Below the pieces are notes generated by a model. That model saw nothing but the letters and a program-made list of their open reading frames with translations, was not told the DNA's origin and did not search any database. From CAYQXJ01 sp964421565 (GTDB taxonomy: Bacteria; Planctomycetota; Brocadiia; SM23-32): a DNA stretch of 64,000 nt. Location of the stretch: NCBI GenBank assembly GCA_964421565.1, contig CAYQXJ010000002.1:124001-188000 (forward strand), in the 5' to 3' direction. How positions within the stretch are numbered: the stretch's first letter is position 1; each line of letters starts with the position of its first letter. This document shows positions 52,014-60,905 of this stretch, in pieces. A program made the translations under genes and the position numbers.

Positions 52014-52623
52014 AACCACGGTCGGAACCGCACAGGCATCGGCACCGGCAGGGCTGCCAGAGGGCGCTGGCGCACTCGGGCAGCAGCGGCAGTGGCGGTC
52101 CATCACGTGCGTACAGGACGGCAGGAAGTGTTGAGTGAACTCATCAGAACGGGCGAACGAGTGTTCACGGACTTCAACACAACGCCGCGCGGTCGGTGGC
52201 GTCGACCGGAGGGCGCGCCCCCTTCCCCGTCGGGCTTAGTGCTTGCGGCCCAAGGGCTTAGGCCCGAACCGGGGCGAGATGGCGTCCGCCGAGGAGGCAT
52301 TGGCCCTGTCTTTGCTGCGTAGTATGGGCTTTGCTGTGACGTGCGATGGGCAGTTGCGCTGTCGGCTTACAGGGGCCAGACAGTTCGTTGCGCCGCGCGG
52401 CCGGGGTGCCGTTGCCCCCTCGATCGAAGAGCATGTGTACGTGAGTCCGGGAAGGAGGTGACCGCCAGCCCAAATACGCCCGTTTTCTGCCGAGATGGTG
52501 TGCGAGCTCGCGCCGGTTCTTGCCGGCATGATTGACGGCCAGGCTAACCGGGCGCGGCGTGTTGCCCATCCGGGCTCGATGCACGCCACCGAATTGCCTT
52601 TATCATGTGCGGAGAAAGAGAAT
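52014..52623. other. Long intergenic stretch, mostly without recognised features
   Basis: About 600 bases between the glyQ promoter and the PEP-CTERM gene. It contains a direct repeat of GGGCTTAG (near 52233 and 52254), one weak small ORF listed separately, and an isolated AAGGAGGTGA near 52453 with no start codon at the right distance. No tRNA, riboswitch or terminator was recognised. Confidence 0.4.
52279..52461 (+). CDS. Possible small hypothetical protein
   Basis: A 60-residue ORF (MASAEEALALSLLRSMGFAV at the start) in the long intergenic stretch. It has only a weak GGGGCGAG upstream of the ATG, no recognised family and an arginine/glycine-rich end that is common in chance GC-rich frames. 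Listed because nothing else occupies the region. Confidence 0.2.
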   Translation: MASAEEALALSLLRSMGFAVTCDGQLRCRLTGARQFVAPRGRGAVAPSIEEHVYVSPGRR

Positions 52624-53352
52624 ATGCCAAGAAAAGGATACTTGGCGCTGTTAGCCGTTCTGCTAGCCCTGATTGTCTGCGCGCCCGTCGGCGCGCTCGA
52701 ACTCTACGTCGACTCGGCTCCTAATGCGTATGGTTCATCGGATTGGGACCCCTGGTGGACGGCCGCGAAGGCCGATGTGGTCGACGGCACATTCACGAAC
52801 ATGCGCACGGGCGACCACCCCGGCACGACCCTGATGACCCCGTACGACGAGATCGTCTATAGCACCGGCGACCTCGGCAAGCGCCTTCACTGGATCTACT
52901 GGCTTCCCGGCGAGACCGTCGCCGCTCTGGACGGTCGGTTCGAGGTCAAGTGGGTCATCGACTGGTACGGCAATGATTGGACGTACGATGGCGGCTGGGC
53001 TCTGGACGGTCCGAATGTCGGCTGGAGTCAGCCGACCAAGTGGGAGGATTACGCCGAAGGCGTCATCGGCACGTGGGGCCACGCCTGGTGGGCTACTGAT
53101 AACGAAGCGCCGCCGTACGACACGGGGGGCACTGCATATGATGAGACCGACCAGGCCGACATCGACGCCCTGGCCGATCTGGTCTTCGAGGCCCAGACTT
53201 ATGCTCTCGGAATGGCTCGCATCCGGGACGACGTAGGCTCCGCTTGGGAGACGACCTCCCTCAACGTGGCGATGGTTCCCGAGCCGGCGACGATGGCGCT
53301 GCTGGGGCTGAGCCTCGGCGGACTCGCCTTCATGCGACGCCGCAAGCGCTGA
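52624..53352 (+). CDS. PEP-CTERM surface protein
   Basis: A 242-residue exported protein with signal peptide LALLAVLLALIVCAPVGALE at about residues 7-26, a Trp/Asp/Gly-rich body without recognised domain (WIYWLPGETVAALDGRFEVK), and the sorting tail VPEPATMALLGLSLGGLAF ending in RRRKR. The frame is open further upstream, but ATG 52624 with GGAGAAAGAG ahead gives the signal peptide. A strong terminator follows at 53387. No sigma-54 element was found here, unlike the first PEP-CTERM gene. Confidence 0.87.
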   Translation: MPRKGYLALLAVLLALIVCAPVGALELYVDSAPNAYGSSDWDPWWTAAKADVVDGTFTNMRTGDHPGTTLMTPYDEIVYSTGDLGKRLHWIYWLPGETVAALDGRFEVKWVIDWYGNDWTYDGGWALDGPNVGWSQPTKWEDYAEGVIGTWGHAWWATDNEAPPYDTGGTAYDETDQADIDALADLVFEAQTYALGMARIRDDVGSAWETTSLNVAMVPEPATMALLGLSLGGLAFMRRRKR

Positions 53353-53386
53353 GCATCGCTGCTGGCCATCTTGAGGGCCTGATCTC

Positions 53387-53419
53387 GAAGCGTCCCGCCC
53401 CGTGCGGGACGCTTCGTTT
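53387..53419 (+). terminator. Intrinsic terminator after the second PEP-CTERM gene
   Basis: GAAGCGTCCCGC (53387-53398), loop CCCGT, GCGGGACGCTTC (53404-53415): a perfect twelve-base stem, then GTTTC. The T tract is short, but the stem is very stable and the position right. Confidence 0.75.
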
Positions 53420-53539
53420 CAATGTACGCCGGCCGCGCCCACGCGAGCACCAACCGGCCATTACCCGTTCAGGGTGCTTGCGCGCGCCATCCCACCGCGC
53501 TACGATCGCGACGAGTCATACACCTGCAGGAGGCGCGCC

Positions 53540-54733
53540 ATGCACCGCATATCGCTGCTCGGAACTGGCCTGATCGGCACGTTCTACACCCTCACCCTCA
53601 ACGGCGGGCGCGGCGGCGACCGCGTGCACGTTGTCTATTCCCGCACCGAGGAGAGCGCCCGTTCCTTCGCCGAGGATTGGTCCCTCAAGCACTGGACCAT
53701 TGACCTCGACGAGGCGATCGAGCACCCGGAGACCGACACCGTCGTGGTTGGCCTGCCGAACTTCCTCCACCGCGACATCGTGCTCAAGGCCGCCGGGGCC
53801 GGCAAGGCCGTCCTCTGCACCAAGCCGCTCGGGCGCAAGGCCGAGGAGGCTAAGGAGATGCTGGAGGCGGTCGAGACTGCGGGCGTCTTCGCCGGCTATC
53901 TGGAGGATCTGGTCTATACGCCGAAAACGCTCAAGGCGCTGCAGTCGGTGAGGGACGGCGCGATCGGGCAGACGCTCTGGGTCCGCAGCCGCGAGACGCA
54001 CCCCGGCCCGCACAGCGCCTGGTTCTGGGATGCGGAGCTCGCCGGCGGGGGCGCGATCGTCGACATGGGCTGCCACTGCATCGAGATCATCCGCAGCTTC
54101 GTCGGCAAGGCCAACCGGCCCGTCGAGGTCATGTGCTGGGCCGACACGCTGGTGCACCCCATCGACGCCGAGGACCACGGCATCGGGCTGATCCGGTTCG
54201 AGAGCGGGGCGATCGGCCAGTTCGAGGTAAGCTGGGCCTTCCGGGGTGGCATGGACCTGCGCGATGAGGTCAGCGGCACCGAGGGCACCATCTGGCTGAA
54301 CCACTGGCTGCGCACCGGCTTCGAGGTGTTCACCGCCGGCTCGCGCGAGGGTTACGTCGCCGAGAAGGCAGAAGTGGAGCAGGGCTGGCTCTTCCCCGTC
54401 GGCAACGAGGTCGCCGAGCTCGGCTACGTCGACATGTTCAGCAACATGTTCAGCGCAATGGACGACGGCCGTCAGCCGATGGAGACCTTTTACGATGGCT
54501 ACGTCGTAAACGCCGTAATGGACGCATGTTACCGCTCCGCCGAGACGAAGAAGTGGGAGCCGGTAGAACTCGACGAATGGCGCGCGGGCCAGCCCGCCGA
54601 GCGCATCCACGTCGCCGCCCGTGAGCACGACGGTGAGGTTATCATCAAGGAAGAGCGCATGCCCGACGGGCGCCGGAAGCTGATCGTCAAGGACAAGGAG
54701 ACGGGCACATTCCGTGAGCGCACGGTCGGCGGC
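53540..54733 (+). CDS. Gfo/Idh/MocA-family oxidoreductase, 3' end in the assembly gap
   Basis: Rossmann start RISLLGTGLIGTFYTLTL, DTVVVGLPNFLHRDIVLKA, the EKP-like motif as CTKPLGRKAEEAKEML, then GGAIVDMGCHCIEIIRSFVG carrying the active-site histidine and GQFEVSWAFRGGMDLRDEV. Dehydrogenase of an unknown sugar or cyclitol. The ATG has AGGAGG seven bases upstream. The 398 residues before the N run include nearly all the fold. If the flanks are joined at their shared GGTCGGCGGC, the frame continues 13 codons and stops at TGA 54880-54882, a natural end. The frame read through N is an artefact. Confidence 0.85.
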
Positions 54734-54833
54734 NNNNNNNNNNNNNNNNNNNNNNNNNNNNNNNNNNNNNNNNNNNNNNNNNNNNNNNNNNNNNNNNNNN
54801 NNNNNNNNNNNNNNNNNNNNNNNNNNNNNNNNN
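54734..54833. other. Assembly gap (100 N)
   Basis: Exactly 100 N, a scaffold placeholder rather than a measured length. The ten bases before it (54724-54733) and the ten after it (54834-54843) are both GGTCGGCGGC, so the two contigs may simply overlap. Confidence 0.95.
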
Positions 54834-55108
54834 GGTCGGCGGCCCTCCTGCGGGGACTGTGCATGCGTCTGGGGATGTATGAGGGGAGATGGCAGTTCGC
54901 GCTGCTTTCGGCCACGCGTTCCGCGTTGTGTTGTGACTTGTTTTTCGGCTGTGAATTGGCCCGGACGGTTCCCCGGACTTGGCCGGACAGTGGCTGGAGT
55001 TCGCGGGGGTTGGAGTCCGCCCGGGTATTCTGCCGGCGTTCGCCCCGGCATCCGGCGGCTGCGCAGCGGCTCCGAGCGGGCTGTGGCACCTTCCGCACGG
55101 GCTCCATG

Positions 55109-55138
55109 TTGAATGGCGCCGAAGGCGTGTCCTATAAT
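55109..55138 (+). promoter_or_regulatory. Sigma-70 promoter for the FHA-HD-GYP operon
   Basis: TTGAAT (55109-55114), 18-base spacer, perfect TATAAT (55133-55138), about 90 bases ahead of ATG 55232. The remaining sequence from 54883 to 55108 shows nothing I can assign. Confidence 0.7.
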
Positions 55139-55231
55139 GTCGGAACCGTTTTTGCTTCCGCTGTGGACTGTACTGATGGTGCGCCCGCGTGAAGGGCACG
55201 CCGCCGCGAAACGCAGGGGACCCAAGCGCGC

Positions 55232-56800
55232 ATGGAAGCCGCTCTGATACCCGTGGTCGGCATGGAGGGGATCGACGAGATACCGCTCCATCCGAACGGC
55301 CCGATGGTGATGGGCCGCAGCGAGGGTGCGACAGTTCAGCTTCCGCACAGCAAGGTCTCGCGCGTTCACTGCCGCATCTCGTTCGAGAACGGTTTTTATA
55401 CCATAGAGGATCTGGACAGCAAGAACGGCACCTGGGTCAACAACCGCCGCATTCACAAGGCGATCCTCTTCCACCACGACCGCATAACCGTCGGCAACGC
55501 CGAGTTTCGCTTCGTGCTGGAGGCCGGCATCTCCGAGGAGAGTTCCCGCCTGAAGCTCAATGGCGACGGCGACGTCGGTTTCGGCACGGAGATCAGGGAG
55601 CACAGCGACGGGATGCCCTCCTCGCTGCTGCTCGACTATCCCCCGGCCGAGCCCCAGGCCGAGCCGAGCGAGGTCGAGCGCGAGCTGGCCGCCGTCTGCC
55701 GCGTGATCAACTGCGTCAATGCCGAGCACCACCTGGACCGACTGCTCGAGACCATCATGGACAACGTGATGGAGGTGGCCGAGGCGGACCGCGGCTACCT
55801 GATCACGGCGAAGAAGGTCAACGGCGTGCTGATGCCCCTGGTCAGCCGCAACCGCGACTCGCTGCCCTCCTTCGCACGCAACACCTTCAGCCGCAGTATC
55901 GTGAGCGAGTGCTACGAGACCGGCGACTCGCTGCTGATGGCCGACCCCACCACTCAGCACGACATCAGCGACAGCATACTCAGCCAGCACATTCAGAGCA
56001 TCATGTGCGTGCCTCTGCGCGACACGGAGGGCTCGGTCGGCGTGCTCTACGTCGACCGCATCATGGGCTCTAAACCGTTCACCCAGCGAGAGCTGAAGCT
56101 GCTGACGGCGATCGGCAACCAGGCCGGCATCGCCATCCGCCGAGCCCAGCTCAGCCGACAGGTCGAATCACTGTTCCGCGACGCCATGCGCACCGTCATC
56201 AACATGATCGAGGCGCGTGACGAATACACCTACGGCCACAGCGAGCGCGTGACCGGCGTCGCTACCGCCCTGGCCGAGCTCTGCGGGCTGGACAGCGCCA
56301 TGAATCGCGACCTCGAACTCGCTGGCCTGCTGCACGACGTGGGCAAACTCGCCATCAAGCTCGACGTGCTGCAGAAGCCCGCCAGCCTCACCGAGTCCGA
56401 GTATGAAGACGTCAAGCGCCATCCCGTCGCTGGCGCCGCCATCCTCAAGAGCGTCGAGAACGCCGAGCGAATCGCCGAGGCCGTCAAGTATCACCACGAA
56501 TGGTGGAACGGCGAGGGCTACCCTGAGGGCCTGAGCGGCGACGATATACCCCGCCTGGCGCGCATCCTCGCCGTCGCTGACGCCTTCGACTCCATGACCG
56601 CCGGGCGCCCCTACCGCAAGCCCCTGAGCGAACATGAGATCATGGCCGAACTGCGCGACGGCTCCGGCACGCAGTTCGACCCGATTCTGGTTGACCGTTT
56701 CGCCGCCGCGCTCAAAAATGACAGGGAGTTCCGGCGCAGAGTCAACGTGATCTACCGCCGGAGGGACCAGGATGGACCCAACGCGGGGCCGTTCCCATGA
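55232..56800 (+). CDS. FHA-GAF-HD-GYP signalling protein
   Basis: A 522-residue cytoplasmic protein. Residues 20-95 are an FHA phosphothreonine-binding domain (MGRSEGATVQLP; SKVSRVHCRISF; DSKNGTWVNN). Residues 150-310 are a GAF domain (HLDRLLETIMDNVMEVAEAD; MCVPLRDTEGSVGVLYVDR). Residues 320-500 are an HD-GYP domain with YGHSERVTGVA, AGLLHDVGKLAIKLDVL, and HHEWWNGEGYPEGLSGDDIP, where the consensus DGxGYP is NGEGYP. It should hydrolyse cyclic di-GMP or a related dinucleotide under control of a phosphoprotein partner. It overlaps the lipoprotein gene by ATGA. Confidence 0.9.
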   Translation: MEAALIPVVGMEGIDEIPLHPNGPMVMGRSEGATVQLPHSKVSRVHCRISFENGFYTIEDLDSKNGTWVNNRRIHKAILFHHDRITVGNAEFRFVLEAGISEESSRLKLNGDGDVGFGTEIREHSDGMPSSLLLDYPPAEPQAEPSEVERELAAVCRVINCVNAEHHLDRLLETIMDNVMEVAEADRGYLITAKKVNGVLMPLVSRNRDSLPSFARNTFSRSIVSECYETGDSLLMADPTTQHDISDSILSQHIQSIMCVPLRDTEGSVGVLYVDRIMGSKPFTQRELKLLTAIGNQAGIAIRRAQLSRQVESLFRDAMRTVINMIEARDEYTYGHSERVTGVATALAELCGLDSAMNRDLELAGLLHDVGKLAIKLDVLQKPASLTESEYEDVKRHPVAGAAILKSVENAERIAEAVKYHHEWWNGEGYPEGLSGDDIPRLARILAVADAFDSMTAGRPYRKPLSEHEIMAELRDGSGTQFDPILVDRFAAALKNDREFRRRVNVIYRRRDQDGPNAGPFP

Positions 56801-57666
56801 TCGGTGCGTGCCGACGGGGCCGATGGGACCAGGGCATCCGGAGCCGGCGGAGCGCTGCGCTCGCGGCGCTCCTCATGCTGCTGTGTGCCGGCTGCGCGGG
56901 CCTGCGCGGGGTGCCCGCCGAGCCGCTGCCGCCCGAGGAGGCGCTCGCGCGGTTGCGAGACCGCGCAGAGCGCTTCAGCACGCTGGTGGACCCCGACATC
57001 TCGCTCGTGATACGCACCCGCACCGAAGACGGCACCGACCGCAGCCCAACCCTCGGCGGCCACATCGCCTTCGACCGGCGGCTGCCCGCCCTCTGGCTTA
57101 ACGCCGAGAAGGTGGGGCGGCAGATCTTCAGCCTCCGCGCGATCGGCATGCAGTTCGCCCTGGTACTGCCGGAAACCGGCGAGCTGGTCACCGGGGGGCC
57201 GGGTGCCTACGCGCGGCTGCCGCACCTGGTGCGGCCGGAAGAGGTGCGCACCATGTTCGCCGGGCCCGAGACGCTCGGGCTCACCTGGCCTTCCAGCAGC
57301 GTGGTCACCACGCCGCAGGGCTACCTGTTCACGGTGCGCGTTCTGGGCTTGCCATACCGCCGGGTGCTGGTAGACCGGCTGAACGGCGTCGTGCGCCGCA
57401 TAGACCGCTGCGACGTGCGCGGCGACCTGTTGACACGCGTCGAACTGGACCGCTACGCGCCGGTGGACGACTCGTTCTTTCCCCGAAGGCTCGTGGTGGA
57501 GCGGCCGGCGGCCGGCGTCGGCGTCGAGCTGCGCCTCGGTGCCCCCGAGCTGAACAAGGAGATCCCTATCCAGGCATTCATCCAGCCTGAGCGGCCCGAC
57601 CTGCGCCACGTCGACCTGGACCGACAGCCCCTCTCCGAGGTAGAAGCCTTCCGCGTGGACGAATGA
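56797..57666 (+). CDS. Predicted lipoprotein, DUF4292-like
   Basis: A 289-residue envelope protein. A basic N-terminus is followed by AALAALLMLLCAGCAG, whose Cys is the likely acylation site although the -3 residue is unusual. The body (LRDRAERFSTLVDPDISLVI; GGHIAFDRRLPALWLNAEK; RVLVDRLNGVVRRIDR; LRLGAPELNKEIP) is a LolA/LolB-like beta fold of the type annotated DUF4292. It is translationally coupled on both sides by ATGA overlaps, to the HD-GYP protein and radC. A role in lipoprotein or glycolipid handling is inference. Confidence 0.72.
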   Translation: MIGACRRGRWDQGIRSRRSAALAALLMLLCAGCAGLRGVPAEPLPPEEALARLRDRAERFSTLVDPDISLVIRTRTEDGTDRSPTLGGHIAFDRRLPALWLNAEKVGRQIFSLRAIGMQFALVLPETGELVTGGPGAYARLPHLVRPEEVRTMFAGPETLGLTWPSSSVVTTPQGYLFTVRVLGLPYRRVLVDRLNGVVRRIDRCDVRGDLLTRVELDRYAPVDDSFFPRRLVVERPAAGVGVELRLGAPELNKEIPIQAFIQPERPDLRHVDLDRQPLSEVEAFRVDE

Positions 57667-58718
57667 CAGCTCAGCCCGACGCCAACCCGCTTGCCCGCAT
57701 CTACTCCGCGCTCCGTGCGCAGGGCGGCTCTGCGGGCACGGGCATCGCCGAGGTGAGGGACGTGGCGCAGGTCGGCCGTTCTCTCGGGCGTCTCTGCCAA
57801 CGGCTCGGCGTGGTGAATCGGACGGCCTCCGGGGCGGAGGCGGCGCGTTCGGCCGAGCAGGCCCTCGCCGAGGCGGCGCGGGCCGCCGCAGAGCCGGTCG
57901 GGCGGGTGCGGGCGGTGCTCGCCGAGTTCTGCAGCGACGAGGAAGGCGCGGCCATATGTGGCGAAGTGCCCCGCTGCGGCGAATGCCCCGTCGCGGAAGA
58001 GTGCCCCTATCCCGATCGCCGGCCCACCATCAAGGACATGCCCGAGGCCGAACGGCCCCGCGAGCGACTGCTGCGCGGAGGGGCGGAGACCCTTAGCGAG
58101 GCCGAACTGCTGGCCCTGATCATCGGGGGCGGCTCCGCCCGGGAGACGGCCATCGACCTGGGCCGCCGGTTGATGAGCAGGTTCGGCAGCCTGCGCCGGC
58201 TCGCCCAGTGCTCGCCGGGTGAACTGAAGGCCATCCACGGAATCGGCGACGCCAAGGCCGCCCGCATCCGAGCCGCGCTGGAGATCGCGCGCCGATACTC
58301 CGGCGAACGCCTGCCGGCCGGCGCGCCGATCAGCGGCAGCGCGCAGCTCTTCAACTACATGCGCGAGAAACTGGCGGGGCGGCAGAAGGAGTTTTTCGTC
58401 AGCGTGTTGCTCGATATCAAGCACCGGATCATCCGCGAGGACCAGGTCTCCGTCGGCTCCTTGAGCGAGAGCGTGGTGCACCCGCGCGAGGTGTTCAAGA
58501 ACGCCATCCGCGAGAGCGCGGCGGCGGTCATCTTCGTGCACAATCACCCGAGCGGCAACCCGCAGCCGAGCCCTCAGGACCGGCGGCTGACCGCCCGGCT
58601 CTGCCGCGCCGGCGAGCTGGTGGGCATACCCGTGCTCGACCACATGATCGTGGGGCGCGACAGCTACTTCAGCTTCGGTGAGGAGGGCCTGTTGGACAAG
58701 GGCGCTGCCGGCGCGTAG
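57663..58718 (+). CDS. radC: RadC/JAMM-domain protein with endonuclease-III-like N-terminal segment
   Basis: The C-terminal 235 residues are RadC: MPEAERPRERLLRGGAETLS, a helix-hairpin-helix (LKAIHGIGDAKAARIRAALE), and the JAMM metal motif VHNHPSGNPQPSPQDRRL (about 291-308), fully intact. The first 118 residues are unusual: GRLCQRLGVVNR followed by ICGEVPRCGECPVAEECP gives C-x5-C-x2-C-x5-C, close to the iron-sulfur loop that ends endonuclease III, without its catalytic half. Total 351 residues against about 225 usual. ATG 57663 overlaps the lipoprotein stop. RadC proteins are metal-dependent enzymes of uncertain role. Confidence 0.88.
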   Translation: MTAQPDANPLARIYSALRAQGGSAGTGIAEVRDVAQVGRSLGRLCQRLGVVNRTASGAEAARSAEQALAEAARAAAEPVGRVRAVLAEFCSDEEGAAICGEVPRCGECPVAEECPYPDRRPTIKDMPEAERPRERLLRGGAETLSEAELLALIIGGGSARETAIDLGRRLMSRFGSLRRLAQCSPGELKAIHGIGDAKAARIRAALEIARRYSGERLPAGAPISGSAQLFNYMREKLAGRQKEFFVSVLLDIKHRIIREDQVSVGSLSESVVHPREVFKNAIRESAAAVIFVHNHPSGNPQPSPQDRRLTARLCRAGELVGIPVLDHMIVGRDSYFSFGEEGLLDKGAAGA

Positions 58719-58765
58719 GCTGGTGGTCTGTTGGTTCCGGGGTCTGGCTCAGTTTACGGCATGGC

Positions 58766-60226
58766 ATGGAACTAATCGCCGAGTCTAAGGAGTCTGGGCG
58801 CGCTCTGCTCGCACAGTTCGAACAATGCCTGGGGCGCTGCGGCCCGCAGCTATTTGCGCCGGACAGCCCGATTACCGTGGCGCGGGCGCCCGGGCGCATT
58901 GATTGCATGGGCGGCATCGCGGACTACAGCGGTTCGGTCGTGTTCGAGGGGCCGCTGCGGCAGGCGGCCGTCGTGGCCTTCCAGGCCCGAGACGACGCCC
59001 TGCTGGTCGCCCACAGCGCCAGGCTGCATGCCGAGGGCGTGCCTCATCTGGCCCAAATTTCGCTCGGTGACCTGCATGGTGACCGGGGGGTTAAGGACTA
59101 CTCCGACCTGCGCCGCATCCTCGCCGGCGATGCCGACGACGCGTGGGCGGCATACGTCCTTGGCGTTGTGCCGGTGCTCCAGGCGGAGGGCGTGATGCGC
59201 TTCGAGACGGGGGGCAGCTTTCTGGTGTGGAGCGATGTGCCGATCGGTGTCGGCGTCTCCAGCAGCGCCGCGCTGGAGGTGGCCGCCATGCTCGCCCTCA
59301 GCGTCCACTACGGTCAGGACCTGCCGCCCGTGCGCCTGGCGGAACTCTGCCAGAGGGTGGAGAACCGCATCGTCGGCGCTCCTTGCGGCATCATGGACCA
59401 GGTCACCAGCGCCGCCGGGCAGAGCGGCAAGCTGCTCGCCATGCGGTGCCAGCCCACGGTGAGCCGCCCGCCCGAACCTTGCGAGCTGCTGGGACAGCAC
59501 GCCCTGCCGGACGGCGTCCGTGTCTTCGGCATCAGCAGCCGTGTCGAGCACAGGGTCAGCGGCGGCGCCTATGCCCGCGCCCGGGTCGCCGCGTTCATGG
59601 GGCTGCGCATCATCCTGTCACAGAAGCAAAAGCGCGGGCGCATCGTCAGCCAGGCGGACCACTACCTGTGCAACCTCTCGCCGCAGGAATACCTGCGCGA
59701 ATACCGTCACCTGCTGCCCGAGCGGATCAGTGGCGCCGAGTTCCTGAGAACCTGGTGCGAGACGACCGACCCCGTTACGACGGTCGAGCCGCAGGCCACC
59801 TATCCGGTGCGCGCCTGCACGGACCACCCGGTAATGGAGAACCACCGCGTCGAGACGTTTATCCGCTGCATGGATCGCGCCGCCAGCGGCGAGCGCACCG
59901 CACTGGTGGAGGCCGGCGGGCTGATGTATGCGAGCCACTGCTCCTATGGCTGGAACTGCGGGTTGGGCTGCGAGGAGACCGACCTGATCGTGCGCCTGGC
60001 CCGGCGCCGCGGGCCCGAGGCAGGCATATACGGCGCGAAGATTACCGGCGGGGGCTCCGGCGGCACCGTCGCCATACTCGCCGACGCCGCCGCGCAGGAT
60101 GCCGTGCGCGAGATCGCCGGGGCCTATCACGATCAGACCGGGCTGGAGCCCGACCTGTTCGGGGAGAGCGGGCCCGGCGCCTACGAGTTCGGCACCCGCA
60201 CCTATCGTCTACGCGCCGAGGAGTGA
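58766..60226 (+). CDS. GHMP sugar kinase, galactokinase/L-arabinokinase type
   Basis: A 486-residue GHMP kinase. VARAPGRIDCMGGIADYSGS (about 39-58) replaces the galactokinase signature with the MGGIADYSG form seen in plant-type L-arabinokinases. VPIGVGVSSSAALEVAAML is the ATP-binding loop, CGIMDQVTSAAGQ the catalytic Asp region and GAKITGGGSGGTVAIL the third GHMP motif. A roughly 100-residue insert between the second and third motifs is also typical. Likely phosphorylates a free sugar at C1. RNase HI follows three bases later. Confidence 0.85.
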   Translation: MELIAESKESGRALLAQFEQCLGRCGPQLFAPDSPITVARAPGRIDCMGGIADYSGSVVFEGPLRQAAVVAFQARDDALLVAHSARLHAEGVPHLAQISLGDLHGDRGVKDYSDLRRILAGDADDAWAAYVLGVVPVLQAEGVMRFETGGSFLVWSDVPIGVGVSSSAALEVAAMLALSVHYGQDLPPVRLAELCQRVENRIVGAPCGIMDQVTSAAGQSGKLLAMRCQPTVSRPPEPCELLGQHALPDGVRVFGISSRVEHRVSGGAYARARVAAFMGLRIILSQKQKRGRIVSQADHYLCNLSPQEYLREYRHLLPERISGAEFLRTWCETTDPVTTVEPQATYPVRACTDHPVMENHRVETFIRCMDRAASGERTALVEAGGLMYASHCSYGWNCGLGCEETDLIVRLARRRGPEAGIYGAKITGGGSGGTVAILADAAAQDAVREIAGAYHDQTGLEPDLFGESGPGAYEFGTRTYRLRAEE

Positions 60227-60228
60227 CC

Positions 60229-60801
60229 GTGGACAAGCTGCGCCTGCTGAAAGCCGTCTACGAAGCCATAGACTGGGCCCGGCTCTACGAGAACGCGCCC
60301 GAGGCGGAGCGCCGGGACGTGGATGAACTGTTCCGCCAGTTGCGCGAAGGGCTCGGCCCGCAGGCCGAACAGGCCCTTGCCGATCAGGTGCGCGGGGGCG
60401 AGGCCGTGCTGCGCTGCGACGGCGCCAGCAAGGGCAACCCCGGCCCCGCCGGGGCGGGGATGGTCATCGAGACCGCCGACGGGCGCGAGGTGCTGGCGTG
60501 GGGCGAGCCGGTCGGACGGGCCACGAACAACGTCGCCGAGTACCGCGCACTCCTGGCCGGATTGCAGAAGGCGCTGGAGATCGGCGTCCACCGCATCGAG
60601 GTGCGCGCCGACAGTGAGCTGCTGGTCCGGCAGATCAACGGCGACTATCGCGTCAAGAGCGCGAAGCTCCGTCCTCTGCACGCACAGGCGATGTCGCTGC
60701 TGGAGCGGTTCGGCCGGTGGTCGGTGCGGCACGTGCCCCGGCAGAAGAACGCCCGCGCCGACACTCTCGCGGACGAAGCCGCCAGGCAAGCGGGCCAGTA
60801 G
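60229..60801 (+). CDS. rnhA: Ribonuclease HI-family protein
   Basis: RNase H fold with all acidic catalytic residues: LRCDGASKGNPGPAGAGMV (Asp), NNVAEYRALLAGL (Glu), EVRADSELLVRQINGDYRV (Asp) and NARADTLADEAARQ (Asp). A 60-residue helical N-terminal extension (LLKAVYEAIDWARLYENAPE) precedes it; 190 residues in total. GTG 60229 has GAGGAG five bases upstream. It removes RNA from RNA-DNA hybrids; the extension is not the known hybrid-binding domain. Confidence 0.88.
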   Translation: MDKLRLLKAVYEAIDWARLYENAPEAERRDVDELFRQLREGLGPQAEQALADQVRGGEAVLRCDGASKGNPGPAGAGMVIETADGREVLAWGEPVGRATNNVAEYRALLAGLQKALEIGVHRIEVRADSELLVRQINGDYRVKSAKLRPLHAQAMSLLERFGRWSVRHVPRQKNARADTLADEAARQAGQ

Positions 60802-60829
60802 TGCCCGCCGAAGGGCGGACGCCCGCGCC

Positions 60830-60858
60830 GTGACAGCGCTCGCCGGGCGTGGTAGTCT
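60830..60858 (+). promoter_or_regulatory. Possible promoter for the RraA-like gene
   Basis: GTGACA (60830-60835), 17-base spacer, TAGTCT (60853-60858), 48 bases before ATG 60906. The -10 matches only weakly. Confidence 0.3.
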
Positions 60859-60905
60859 GTGCCCTCGTAGCTGAGAGCGACCACCTCAACCGATGGAGGC
60901 CGGGC

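Noticed and set aside
52450..52465. AAGGAGGTGA, a perfect anti-Shine-Dalgarno complement
   Set aside because: No ATG, GTG or TTG at a usable distance in the following 40 bases, and no 16S sequence around it.
53402..55192. A 596-codon frame reading through the 100 N
   Set aside because: It depends on N being translated; the sequence after the gap is not oxidoreductase-like in that frame, while joining the flanks gives an early stop.
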